From Paenibacillus xylanexedens (GTDB lineage Bacteria > Bacillota > Bacilli > Paenibacillales > Paenibacillaceae), in the NCBI RefSeq assembly GCF_007680605.1, contig NZ_VEIO01000013.1, positions 1 through 64,000 on the forward strand: a DNA stretch of 64,000 nt, given 5' to 3'. Under the pieces are notes generated by a model. The model was not told where the DNA came from and searched no databases. It was given only the letters and a program-made list of their open reading frames with translations. A program made the position numbers and the translations under genes. Below, in pieces: positions 57,567 through 64,000 of this stretch (the first letter of the stretch is position 1; every line of letters begins with the position of its first letter).

Positions 57567-58460
57567 ATGCAATATGCCGCGATTAACGGAGAACTGGTTA
57601 AACTGGCGTCGGCTGTGGTTCCTGTAACGGATCACGGCTTTTTGTACGGACTTGGGCTGTTCGAGACCTTTCGAACATACCAAGGCGTACCCTACCTTCT
57701 GGAAAGGCATCTGGAGCGCATGGCTTCAGGCTGTGAAGAGTTGGGTATTCCTTTTACAGTGACTGCCGAGGAAGTAAGATGCTGGATATCCCGTCTGATG
57801 AAGGGGAACGAACTTAAGGATGCGTACGTGCGTTATACAGTATCCGCAGGTGAAGCGCCGCTTGGACTACCTTCGGGGGATTATACAGATCCCACACATA
57901 TCGTACTGGCAAAATCATTACCTGCCCCTTCTCCTACTCTGTATGAAAGGGGTAAATTGTTGCAACGTCTGTCTACACCTCGTAATACACCGGAAAGCCA
58001 GATCAGATTCAAGTCGCTTCACTACATGAACAGTATCCTGGCGAAACGTGAATTAAACATTTATGGTGGACAAGACCAGCGATTACTGAGTGCAGAAGGA
58101 TTACAGCTTACGCGCGACGATTATGTTGCCGAGGGTATTGTCAGCAATATATTTTGGGTGCGGGAGAAAGTCCTCTACACCCCGTCGCTGTCAACAGGCA
58201 TTCTTCCAGGGATCACTAGAGCGGTGGTGATGGAGATTGCCGCAGATCAAGGTATCGCTTGCATAGAAGTGCAGTCACCCTGGGAAGATCTGCAGCAAGC
58301 AGATGAAATTTTTCTGACGGGTTCCGTAGCCGAGCTTGTACCGGTAACAACGTTGCGGGATCTGAGCGGCACAGAAACAGCGATCAGCAATGGACGGATC
58401 GGCCCGGTAACGGCAGTGTTGCTGCGTATGTACCGGGAGAAAGCGGGGTATACTTCATGA
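57567..58460 (+). CDS. pabC: Aminodeoxychorismate lyase
   Basis: Encodes 297 residues of PLP fold-type IV. It releases pyruvate from aminodeoxychorismate to give p-aminobenzoate. The PLP Lys is in FKSLHYMNSILAK, with VTDHGFLYGLGLFET upstream and GILPGITR downstream. The start codon lies one base past pabA and its stop overlaps sul by 4 nt, so translation is coupled. No strong SD is seen. Confidence 0.93.
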   Translation: MQYAAINGELVKLASAVVPVTDHGFLYGLGLFETFRTYQGVPYLLERHLERMASGCEELGIPFTVTAEEVRCWISRLMKGNELKDAYVRYTVSAGEAPLGLPSGDYTDPTHIVLAKSLPAPSPTLYERGKLLQRLSTPRNTPESQIRFKSLHYMNSILAKRELNIYGGQDQRLLSAEGLQLTRDDYVAEGIVSNIFWVREKVLYTPSLSTGILPGITRAVVMEIAADQGIACIEVQSPWEDLQQADEIFLTGSVAELVPVTTLRDLSGTETAISNGRIGPVTAVLLRMYREKAGYTS

Positions 58461-59323
58461 CACTTACACCAGTCATCTATGAACGGAAATATGAATGGGG
58501 GCCAGCTTCAATTACACTGGGCTCCCGGACGCAGATTATGGGTATTTTGAACGTCACGCCAGATTCGTTCTCAGATGGTGGGCGCTACAATAGTGTGGGG
58601 CGGGCAGTAGCCCATGCGAAACAAATGATGGAAGACGGTGCGGATCTGATTGATATTGGCGGAGAATCCACCCGTCCAGGATCAGAAGTGGTCAGCGCAG
58701 ATGAGGAACTTCACCGAATTATTCCGGTGATCGAAGCCTTGCGTGCAGAGGCGCCACATATACCGCTCTCCGTGGATACATACAAGGCGGATGTTGCACG
58801 CCAAGCCATTCAGGCAGGTGCCCATATTATCAACGATGTATGGGGAGCCAAGGCTGATCCGGAGATGGCGCGAACGGCAGCCGAACTGGGCTGTCCCATT
58901 ATTCTGATGCATAACCGTCAGGCGAGAGACTACAACGATTACCTGCTCGATGTTGTAGGTGATTTGCAGGACAGCATTCAGCTTGTGCTTGAAGCGGGTG
59001 TAGAGGAACATCGGATTATATTGGACCCAGGGATTGGTTTTGTGAAGGACCTCTCGGAGAACCTGGAGTTGATGTCTTCTCTTGGTCTGTTAAACGAGTT
59101 GGGGTATCCGGTGCTACTCGCTACCTCTCGCAAAAGATTCATCCAGCACACGCTGGATGTAGGTGCTGACGATACACTGGAAGGCACGGCAGCAACGGTT
59201 GCATTTGGCATTGCCCAAGGCTGCCAGTTGGTACGTGTTCATGATGTGAAGCCGATCCGGCGCACGGCGGACATGTGTGATGCAATGTTATATCGTTCTC
59301 CGGGCTTACGGAGAAGATCATAA
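58457..59323 (+). CDS. sul: Dihydropteroate synthase
   Basis: Encodes 288 residues. DHPS (folP) joins p-aminobenzoate to the pterin pyrophosphate and is the sulfonamide target. ILNVTPDSFSDGG, DIGGESTRPG, DVWGAK, DPGIGFVKDLSENLEL, and SRKRFI are intact. It overlaps pabC by 4 nt. Followed by small hairpins and a tandem repeat before folB. Confidence 0.96.
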   Translation: MTLTPVIYERKYEWGPASITLGSRTQIMGILNVTPDSFSDGGRYNSVGRAVAHAKQMMEDGADLIDIGGESTRPGSEVVSADEELHRIIPVIEALRAEAPHIPLSVDTYKADVARQAIQAGAHIINDVWGAKADPEMARTAAELGCPIILMHNRQARDYNDYLLDVVGDLQDSIQLVLEAGVEEHRIILDPGIGFVKDLSENLELMSSLGLLNELGYPVLLATSRKRFIQHTLDVGADDTLEGTAATVAFGIAQGCQLVRVHDVKPIRRTADMCDAMLYRSPGLRRRS

Positions 59324-59327
59324 TGGA

Positions 59328-59355
59328 GGGCCTTCGCGGCCCCTTCATGTTGAAG
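59328..59355 (+). other. Two adjacent small hairpins after sul
   Basis: GGGCC-TTCGC-GGCCC (59328-59342) is followed at once by CTTCA-TGT-TGAAG (59343-59355). No T-run follows; likely RNA stability or processing signals inside the folate operon. Confidence 0.45.
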
Positions 59356-59361
59356 CGAAGC

Positions 59362-59407
59362 GTTTTGATATAGAGAGTATTTGAGTTTTGATATAGAGAG
59401 TATTTGA
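59362..59407 (+). repeat. Perfect 23-bp tandem duplication before folB
   Basis: The unit GTTTTGATATAGAGAGTATT plus TGA occurs twice without gap: 59362-59384 and 59385-59407, identical over 23 bp. It lies between sul and folB, just before the folB SD (59412 onward). Confidence 0.95.
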
Positions 59408-59427
59408 ATAGAAGGCAGGGGAACTGG

Positions 59428-59790
59428 ATGGACAGAATGGTTTTGCACCGCATGGAGTATTACGGGTATCACGGTGTGTTTGCAGAAGAACGAAAGCTGG
59501 GTCAGCGGTATTATATTGATCTGGAGATCGATATGGATCTGGGCGAAGCTGGACGTAACGATGATCTGACCAAAACGATTAATTATGCAGAAATTCATGA
59601 ACTGGTGAAACAGATCGTTGAAAATAAATCGTTCCAGTTAATTGAAGCATTGGGTGAACATATTGCATCTTCTTTACTAGACACTTATACTATTATCAAT
59701 GCATTGACAGTCAAGGTGACGAAGCCGCACCCGCCATTTGATATTCATTTCGGAGGCGTAACGGTAGAGCTTCGCCGCTCAAGAAAGTGA
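59428..59790 (+). CDS. folB: Dihydroneopterin aldolase
   Basis: Encodes 120 residues, same length as B. subtilis FolB. Cleaves dihydroneopterin to the hydroxymethyl pterin. MVLHRMEYYGYHGVFAEER, YYIDLEIDMDL, INYAEIHELV (active-site Tyr/Glu) and KPHPPF are typical. ATG 59428 follows AAGGCAGGGG. The frame running back to 59404 includes the repeat and SD. Confidence 0.95.
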   Translation: MDRMVLHRMEYYGYHGVFAEERKLGQRYYIDLEIDMDLGEAGRNDDLTKTINYAEIHELVKQIVENKSFQLIEALGEHIASSLLDTYTIINALTVKVTKPHPPFDIHFGGVTVELRRSRK

Positions 59791-59799
59791 GAACCGATC

Positions 59800-60348
59800 A
59801 TGATTGCACATTCGACCTCTGAATCCTCAGAGGCTTATATTGCTTTAGGGGCTAATTTGGGTGACCGGGAGCAGACGCTGCTTGAAGCGTTAACGCTCCT
59901 GAATGAACATCCTCATATATCTGTGTTACGCTGTTCTGCGCTGTATGAGACGGAGCCGGTAGGATATGTCGATCAGCCCGCGTTTTTGAATATGGTTGCT
60001 ACGGTCAGCACAAGTCTGACACCGGAGCACTTGCTCGCTGAATTGCTCAGTGTTGAGAATCAACTCGGACGGGTTCGAGATATTCGCTGGGGCCCGCGTA
60101 CGGTGGATCTGGACTTGCTCTGGATGCATGGAGAGACGCGAGATACCGAACTGCTTCAACTGCCGCATCCCCGTATGGGAGAGCGGGCTTTTGTACTGGT
60201 GCCGCTGTCGGACATCGTACCGCAGGACGAGGCATCAGGTCTGCATACCTTTGTACACGCATCGTTGTCTGTACTGGATGGAAAGGATGGAATACAGCGT
60301 TGGAAAACATGCAATTGGCCAACCGAATCCGGGCGTTCCGGAAGCTGA
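59800..60348 (+). CDS. folK: 6-hydroxymethyl-7,8-dihydropterin pyrophosphokinase
   Basis: Encodes 182 residues. FolK activates the pterin for DHPS. AYIALGANLGDRE, ALYETEPVGYVDQPAFLNMV, GRVRDIRWGPRTVDLDLL and LPHPRMGERAFVL match the family. A weak SD (AGAA..GA) precedes the ATG. The 3' end overlaps yazB by 49 nt in another frame, so the last ~16 residues are co-determined. Confidence 0.94.
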   Translation: MIAHSTSESSEAYIALGANLGDREQTLLEALTLLNEHPHISVLRCSALYETEPVGYVDQPAFLNMVATVSTSLTPEHLLAELLSVENQLGRVRDIRWGPRTVDLDLLWMHGETRDTELLQLPHPRMGERAFVLVPLSDIVPQDEASGLHTFVHASLSVLDGKDGIQRWKTCNWPTESGRSGS

Positions 60349-60503
60349 AAGGGTTAACCCAGCATGAGCTTGCAGCCGAGACAGGTATATCTTTGGCTAT
60401 TCTGGGTACGATTGAACGGGGAAATCGCAAGGTGACAGTACAGGAACTGAACAAGATTGCGGGTGTGCTCGCGATTAGTATTGAGGAATTACAAGGGAAA
60501 TAA
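60300..60503 (+). CDS. yazB: XRE-type helix-turn-helix protein YazB
   Basis: Encodes 67 residues, essentially one Cro/CI HTH domain (RIRAFRKLKGLTQHELAAET, then GISLAILGTIERGNRKV). Role unknown; conserved in position between folK and dus in B. subtilis. TTG 60300 has AAAGGATGG 9 nt upstream, inside folK. ATG 60309 is an alternative. The overlap with folK is unusually long. Confidence 0.85.
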   Translation: MENMQLANRIRAFRKLKGLTQHELAAETGISLAILGTIERGNRKVTVQELNKIAGVLAISIEELQGK

Positions 60504-60680
60504 AGAATGACGGACAACGAAGAACTGCGAAGAACACGGAGAACGACTCTAAGTGAGCTCCAATATATGAACACTATGAACGACAATGTACACCAATGTA
60601 CGACCAAAATGAAACTACCATAGCTCTGGAATGTTGAATACGTCCGGGCTTGGAATGGATAAAGAGGTGAACTAGCAAAC
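60504..60680. other. yazB-dus spacer
   Basis: A 177-bp gap without gene, clear promoter or terminator; it is rich in AATGTAC-like short repeats. dus is probably transcribed with the folate operon. Confidence 0.4.
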
Positions 60681-61700
60681 ATGCTTAAGATTGGTAATAT
60701 CGAAATGAAAAATCAGGTTGTTCTCGCACCCATGGCTGGTGTATGTAATCCGGCTTTTCGCTTGATCGCCAAAGAGTTTGGTACAGGTCTTGTCTGTGCT
60801 GAGATGGTGAGTGGCAAAGCCATTGTGCATGGCAACCAGCGGACACGCGAGATGTTATTTGTGGATGAGCGTGAGAAACCGCTCAGTCTGCAGATTTGGG
60901 GAGGCGACCGGGAATCGCTTGTCGAGGCAGCCAGAATCGTGGATAAGGAAACGAATGCAGATATCATCGATATTAACATGGGTTGTCCTGTACCGAAGGT
61001 AACGAAGTGTGATGCAGGTGCACGCTGGTTGCTGGACCCGAACAAAATCTATGAGATGGTATCGGCTGTTGTAGAAGCTGTTGAGAAACCGGTCACCGTT
61101 AAAATGCGGATCGGCTGGGACAACGAACACATCTATGTGGTGGAGAACGCTCTTGCCGTAGAACGCGCTGGAGGAAGTGCTGTCAGCGTGCATGGACGGA
61201 CAAGAGAACAACTCTACACAGGTACAGCAGATTGGTCACACATCAAAAATGTCAAAGAAGCTGTCTCCATTCCTGTCATCGGTAATGGCGACGTATCTTC
61301 ACCGGAAGATGCACGCCGTATGCTGGATGAGACCGGCTGTGACGGAGTAATGATCGGGCGTGCCGCCTTGGGTAATCCATGGATGTTATATCGCACAATC
61401 CAATATCTGAGTTCAGGTCAGTTACCTCCTGACCCGAATGCAGAGGAGAAGATCCGTGTAGCTGTTTTGCATATGGATCGACTCATTGCACTCAAGAATG
61501 AGACCGTCGCTGTACGCGAAATGCGTAAACATCTGGCTTGGTACTTGAAGGGATTGAAGGGATCTGCCCGAATCAAGGACGTTATTATGGAAGGAACCAA
61601 GCGGGATGAGATGGTGGGCATACTGGAGAACTTTGTGGAGCAGTTGAAAATGGAAGGAAATCTGGAGTCTGAACCGGTAATTGCGGGTAATGCCTCATAA
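60681..61700 (+). CDS. dus: tRNA-dihydrouridine synthase (DusB-type)
   Basis: Encodes 339 residues. FMN-dependent reduction of tRNA uridines to dihydrouridine. VLAPMAGVCNPAFR, NMGCPVPKVTKCDAGARWLL (catalytic cysteine region), MRIGWD, VHGRTREQ, and NGDVSSPEDARRML are conserved. AAAGAGGTG precedes the ATG. It is the last gene of the folate cluster in the B. subtilis order before lysS; here greA is inserted first. Confidence 0.94.
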   Translation: MLKIGNIEMKNQVVLAPMAGVCNPAFRLIAKEFGTGLVCAEMVSGKAIVHGNQRTREMLFVDEREKPLSLQIWGGDRESLVEAARIVDKETNADIIDINMGCPVPKVTKCDAGARWLLDPNKIYEMVSAVVEAVEKPVTVKMRIGWDNEHIYVVENALAVERAGGSAVSVHGRTREQLYTGTADWSHIKNVKEAVSIPVIGNGDVSSPEDARRMLDETGCDGVMIGRAALGNPWMLYRTIQYLSSGQLPPDPNAEEKIRVAVLHMDRLIALKNETVAVREMRKHLAWYLKGLKGSARIKDVIMEGTKRDEMVGILENFVEQLKMEGNLESEPVIAGNAS

Positions 61701-61713
61701 TTAGGAGGCGTGT

Positions 61714-61728
61714 TGTAAAACGTTTACA
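61714..61728. promoter_or_regulatory. cre-like palindrome between dus and greA
   Basis: TGTAAA-ACG-TTTACA is a perfect inverted repeat. On the minus strand it resembles a CcpA cre (TGTAAACGTT...) but with one extra base. It lies 19 bp before the greA -35. Confidence 0.35.
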
Positions 61729-61746
61729 GCCGCAGGGGATGTAACA

Positions 61747-61775
61747 TTGACTTTTCGAGATCGTTCACCTATAAT
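61747..61775 (+). promoter_or_regulatory. Sigma-A promoter of greA
   Basis: TTGACT-N17-TATAAT: five and six matches with ideal spacing. Confidence 0.88.
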
Positions 61776-61951
61776 TTCTCAGTATAAATTCGCCATGTGC
61801 GTTTACTAAGTATAGTGCATCAGGAGGAATATTCTATTTCTCTGGAGAACTTCATATAGTTTTGAAGATGTATGCGGGCGGAGTTCTGTCATCAGCACTG
61901 ATTCCGTTGCCGTACAATCAAATTATTCCCATGACAGGAGAATCGGTTGAG

Positions 61952-62431
61952 ATGAGCGACAAGGAAGTTATCCTTACACCAGAAGGACTCAAAAAGCTGG
62001 AAGAAGAACTGGAAACACTAAAATCAGTGAAGCGCCGCGAAGTGGCTGAACGGATCAAAGTAGCTATCGGCTATGGTGATATCAGTGAGAACTCCGAATA
62101 CGAAGATGCGAAAAATGAGCAAGCTTTTATTGAAGGACGTATCATCACACTCGAGAAGCTGTTGCGTAATGCACGAATTATCAACAGTGACGAAATCGAT
62201 ACCGATTCCGTAAGTGTGGGTGCAACCGTAATTGTAGAGGATTTGGAATTCGGCGATATCACAGAATATACGATTGTAGGTACAGCGGAATCCAATCCGC
62301 TTCAGAACAAAATTTCCAATGAAAGTCCTGTAGGTAAAGCTATTTTGGGCAAGAAAAAAGGTACAGTGGTTGATGTAAGTGTGCCTGCTGGCGTAATTCA
62401 ATATAAAATTGTAGATATTAAAAAGCTGTAG
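61952..62431 (+). CDS. greA: Transcription elongation factor GreA
   Basis: Encodes 159 residues. GreA enters the RNA polymerase secondary channel and triggers cleavage of backtracked RNA. The N-terminal coiled coil (LTPEGLKKLEEELETLK ... GDISENSEYEDAKNEQAFIEGRI, in part) has the acidic tip residues, and the C-terminal FKBP-like domain ends ...GVIQYKIVDIKKL. ATG 61952 (MSDKEVIL) fits family length with AGGAG upstream; ATG 61931 and the frame from 61862 are longer. In B. subtilis greA is elsewhere. Confidence 0.95.
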   Translation: MSDKEVILTPEGLKKLEEELETLKSVKRREVAERIKVAIGYGDISENSEYEDAKNEQAFIEGRIITLEKLLRNARIINSDEIDTDSVSVGATVIVEDLEFGDITEYTIVGTAESNPLQNKISNESPVGKAILGKKKGTVVDVSVPAGVIQYKIVDIKKL

Positions 62432-62457
62432 TAACGAAGCAGTCAGGCGTAGTAGAC

Positions 62458-62483
62458 AAAAGCTTCCTTAGGGAAGCTTTTTT
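62458..62483 (+). terminator. Terminator after greA
   Basis: AAAGCTTCC/GGAAGCTTT with a 4-nt loop and T6. Confidence 0.9.
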
Positions 62484-62545
62484 CAACATTACGGACAAGC
62501 CTACACGCACAGGCTGCAATGTAAATAAGGAGATGAATACAGATC

Positions 62546-64000
62546 ATGACGGATGAAGTCTTGAATCAGGAAACCGAACTTAGCGAGCTGTTACAGATTC
62601 GCCGCGACAAATTGGACGAGCTCCGCAACTTGGGAATCGACCCTTTTGGCCAAAAATACGTACGTACCGAAGAAGCCGGCTCCATTCTGAAGAAGTATGA
62701 AGAACTGACCAAGGAAGAGCTGGAAGAGAAGCACATCGAAGTCAGTATTGCCGGACGGATTATGGCGAAGCGGGGCATGGGTAAAGCAAGCTTTGCACAT
62801 ATTCAGGACCTGAGCGGCCGAATCCAGATCTATGTTCGTCAGGATAGCGTGCCAGAGGACAAGTTTACGGCATTCAGCCTGCTTGATCTAGGGGATATTG
62901 TTGGGGTAACTGGCGTTGTCTTCAAAACCAAAACAGGTGAGACTTCCGTTAAAGTAAAAGAACTGGAAGTTTTGTCGAAATCCCTTTATCCACTCCCGGA
63001 TAAATACCATGGTCTGACTGACGTTGAACTGCGTTATCGCCAGCGTTATGTAGACCTGATCATGAACCCTGATGTGCAGCAGACCTTCATTATGCGTTCC
63101 AAAATCATTCAATCCATGCGTCGTTATCTCGACTCCCATGGATATCTGGAAGTGGAGACACCAACATTGCATACAATCGCAGGTGGCGCGGCGGCTCGTC
63201 CGTTTATTACCCATCACAATGCGCTTGATATGGAACTGTACATGCGGATTGCGATTGAACTTCACTTGAAACGTCTGATTGTCGGCGGTCTGGAAAAAGT
63301 ATATGAGATTGGCCGCGTATACCGGAACGAGGGCATGTCTACACGTCACAATCCGGAATTTACGATGATTGAGTTGTATGAGGCTTATGCAGATTACAAG
63401 GATATCATGGCTTTAACTGAAAACCTGGTTGCTCACATCGCACAGGAAGTATTGGGCACACAAGTTATCCAATATGGAGATCATGAAGTGAATCTCAAGC
63501 CGCAGTGGCGCCGTGTAACCATGGTGGATGCAGTCAAGGAAGTTGTCGGTGTAGACTTCTCCGTTCACATGACGGATGAGGAAGCGCACAGCTTGGCGAA
63601 ACAGCATAATGTAAAAGTTGAACCACATATGACATTTGGTCACATCCTGAACGCCTTCTTTGAAGAGTTTGTTGAAGAAACGTTGATTCAGCCGACGTTC
63701 ATTATGGGACATCCGCTTGAAATCTCGCCACTGGCGAAGAAAAGCGATGCAGATCCACGCTTCACGGATCGCTTCGAGTTGTTTATCGTTGGACGTGAGC
63801 ATGCCAATGCCTTCACTGAGCTGAACGATCCAATCGATCAGCGTCAGCGTTTTGAAGCGCAGATGCTGGAGAAAGAGCATGGCAATGACGAGGCTCATGA
63901 GATGGATGACGACTTCATCCGTGCGCTTGAATATGGTATGCCGCCTACAGGTGGTCTGGGAATCGGTATCGATCGTCTGATCATGTTGCTGACCAATTCA
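62546..64000 (+). CDS. lysS: Lysyl-tRNA synthetase, class II (3' end outside the window)
   Basis: 485 codons are visible with no stop before the window end; B. subtilis LysS has 499 residues, so only a few residues should be missing. The OB-fold anticodon-binding domain (VSIAGRIMAKRGMGKASFAH, IQIYVRQD) is followed by class II motifs: motif 1 region (RSKIIQSMRRYLDSHGYLEVETPTL, in part), motif 2 (YRNEGMSTRHNPEFTMIE) and motif 3 (GGLGIGIDRLIMLLT) at the edge. AAGGAGATG precedes ATG 62546. In B. subtilis lysS also follows dus. Confidence 0.97.
   Translation, partial: MTDEVLNQETELSELLQIRRDKLDELRNLGIDPFGQKYVRTEEAGSILKKYEELTKEELEEKHIEVSIAGRIMAKRGMGKASFAHIQDLSGRIQIYVRQDSVPEDKFTAFSLLDLGDIVGVTGVVFKTKTGETSVKVKELEVLSKSLYPLPDKYHGLTDVELRYRQRYVDLIMNPDVQQTFIMRSKIIQSMRRYLDSHGYLEVETPTLHTIAGGAAARPFITHHNALDMELYMRIAIELHLKRLIVGGLEKVYEIGRVYRNEGMSTRHNPEFTMIELYEAYADYKDIMALTENLVAHIAQEVLGTQVIQYGDHEVNLKPQWRRVTMVDAVKEVVGVDFSVHMTDEEAHSLAKQHNVKVEPHMTFGHILNAFFEEFVEETLIQPTFIMGHPLEISPLAKKSDADPRFTDRFELFIVGREHANAFTELNDPIDQRQRFEAQMLEKEHGNDEAHEMDDDFIRALEYGMPPTGGLGIGIDRLIMLLTNS

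Noticed and set aside
1..64000. Search for CRISPR, insertion sequences, prophage or defence genes
   Set aside because: No regularly spaced repeats, transposase motifs, terminal inverted repeats or defence domains were seen; the gene set is core housekeeping and sporulation.

Overview
The window is a 64 kb stretch of a low-to-mid GC Bacillales chromosome. Gene content and order follow the origin-proximal region of Bacillus subtilis from the 3' end of an rRNA operon (csfB/gin) to lysS. Differences from B. subtilis point to Paenibacillus or a close relative (inference; no database was searched). There is no metS, yazA, ctc, yabJ or xpaC/yaaN at their usual places. A nadABC block sits between ftsH and coaX, a PrsA-like lipoprotein follows mfd, and AbrB has a CxxC/CxxC tail. 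Nearly everything is on the + strand; the exceptions are a membrane protein (1027-1551), abrB (10638-10892) and a 66-residue orphan (24330-24530).

Layout. 1-71: 3' end of a 5S rRNA. 302-4052: lipoprotein, membrane protein, gin and a yaaO-type decarboxylase. 4528-10403: tmk, darA, yaaR, holB, ricT, yabA, trmN6-like and rsmI (nucleotide supply, c-di-AMP sensing, replication, RNA modification). 10638-12498: abrB and a divergent HD-domain gene sharing a Spo0A-box-rich spacer. 12877-18155: tatD, a c-di-AMP riboswitch ahead of yabE, rnmV, rsmA, yabG. 18354-21426: veg, sspF, ispE, purR, spoVG. 21772-29416: glmU, prs, a minus-strand orphan, pth, fin, mfd. 29400-38185: prsA-like, spoVT, a SpoVB/MurJ-type flippase, yabN, hupB, rqcP, yabP, yabQ, divIC, yabR. 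38686-47176: spoIIE, yabS, yabT, tilS, hpt, ftsH. 47471-53690: nadA-nadB-nadC-coaX, hslO, yacD-like. 54090-62431: cysK, pabB-pabA-pabC-sul-folB-folK-yazB-dus (folate operon), greA. 62546-64000: lysS, cut by the window end.

Functional themes. Housekeeping genes are interleaved with sporulation control: Gin and Fin (compartment-specific sigma-factor switches), SpoVG, SpoVT, SpoIIE, YabG, YabP/YabQ, SspF and AbrB. Many transcription signals are readable. They include two tandem consensus sigma-A promoters before veg, a 21-bp-spaced Spo0A-type promoter before spoIIE, sigma-G-like promoters before sspF and spoVT, a sigma-F-like promoter before gin, Spo0A boxes in the abrB leader, and about 25 intrinsic terminators. 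TTG and GTG starts with good Shine-Dalgarno (SD) sequences are common, so many starts given here lie inside longer open frames.

I found no phage, insertion sequence, CRISPR array or defence island. The items most worth a second look are small or regulatory: a 24-codon ORF between the riboswitch terminator and yabE, a 31-codon ORF ending in the ricT SD, a hairpin that hides the coaX start, a 23-bp perfect tandem duplication before folB, a three-box Spo0A cluster, an unexplained cysK leader and a long hairpin between darA and yaaR.
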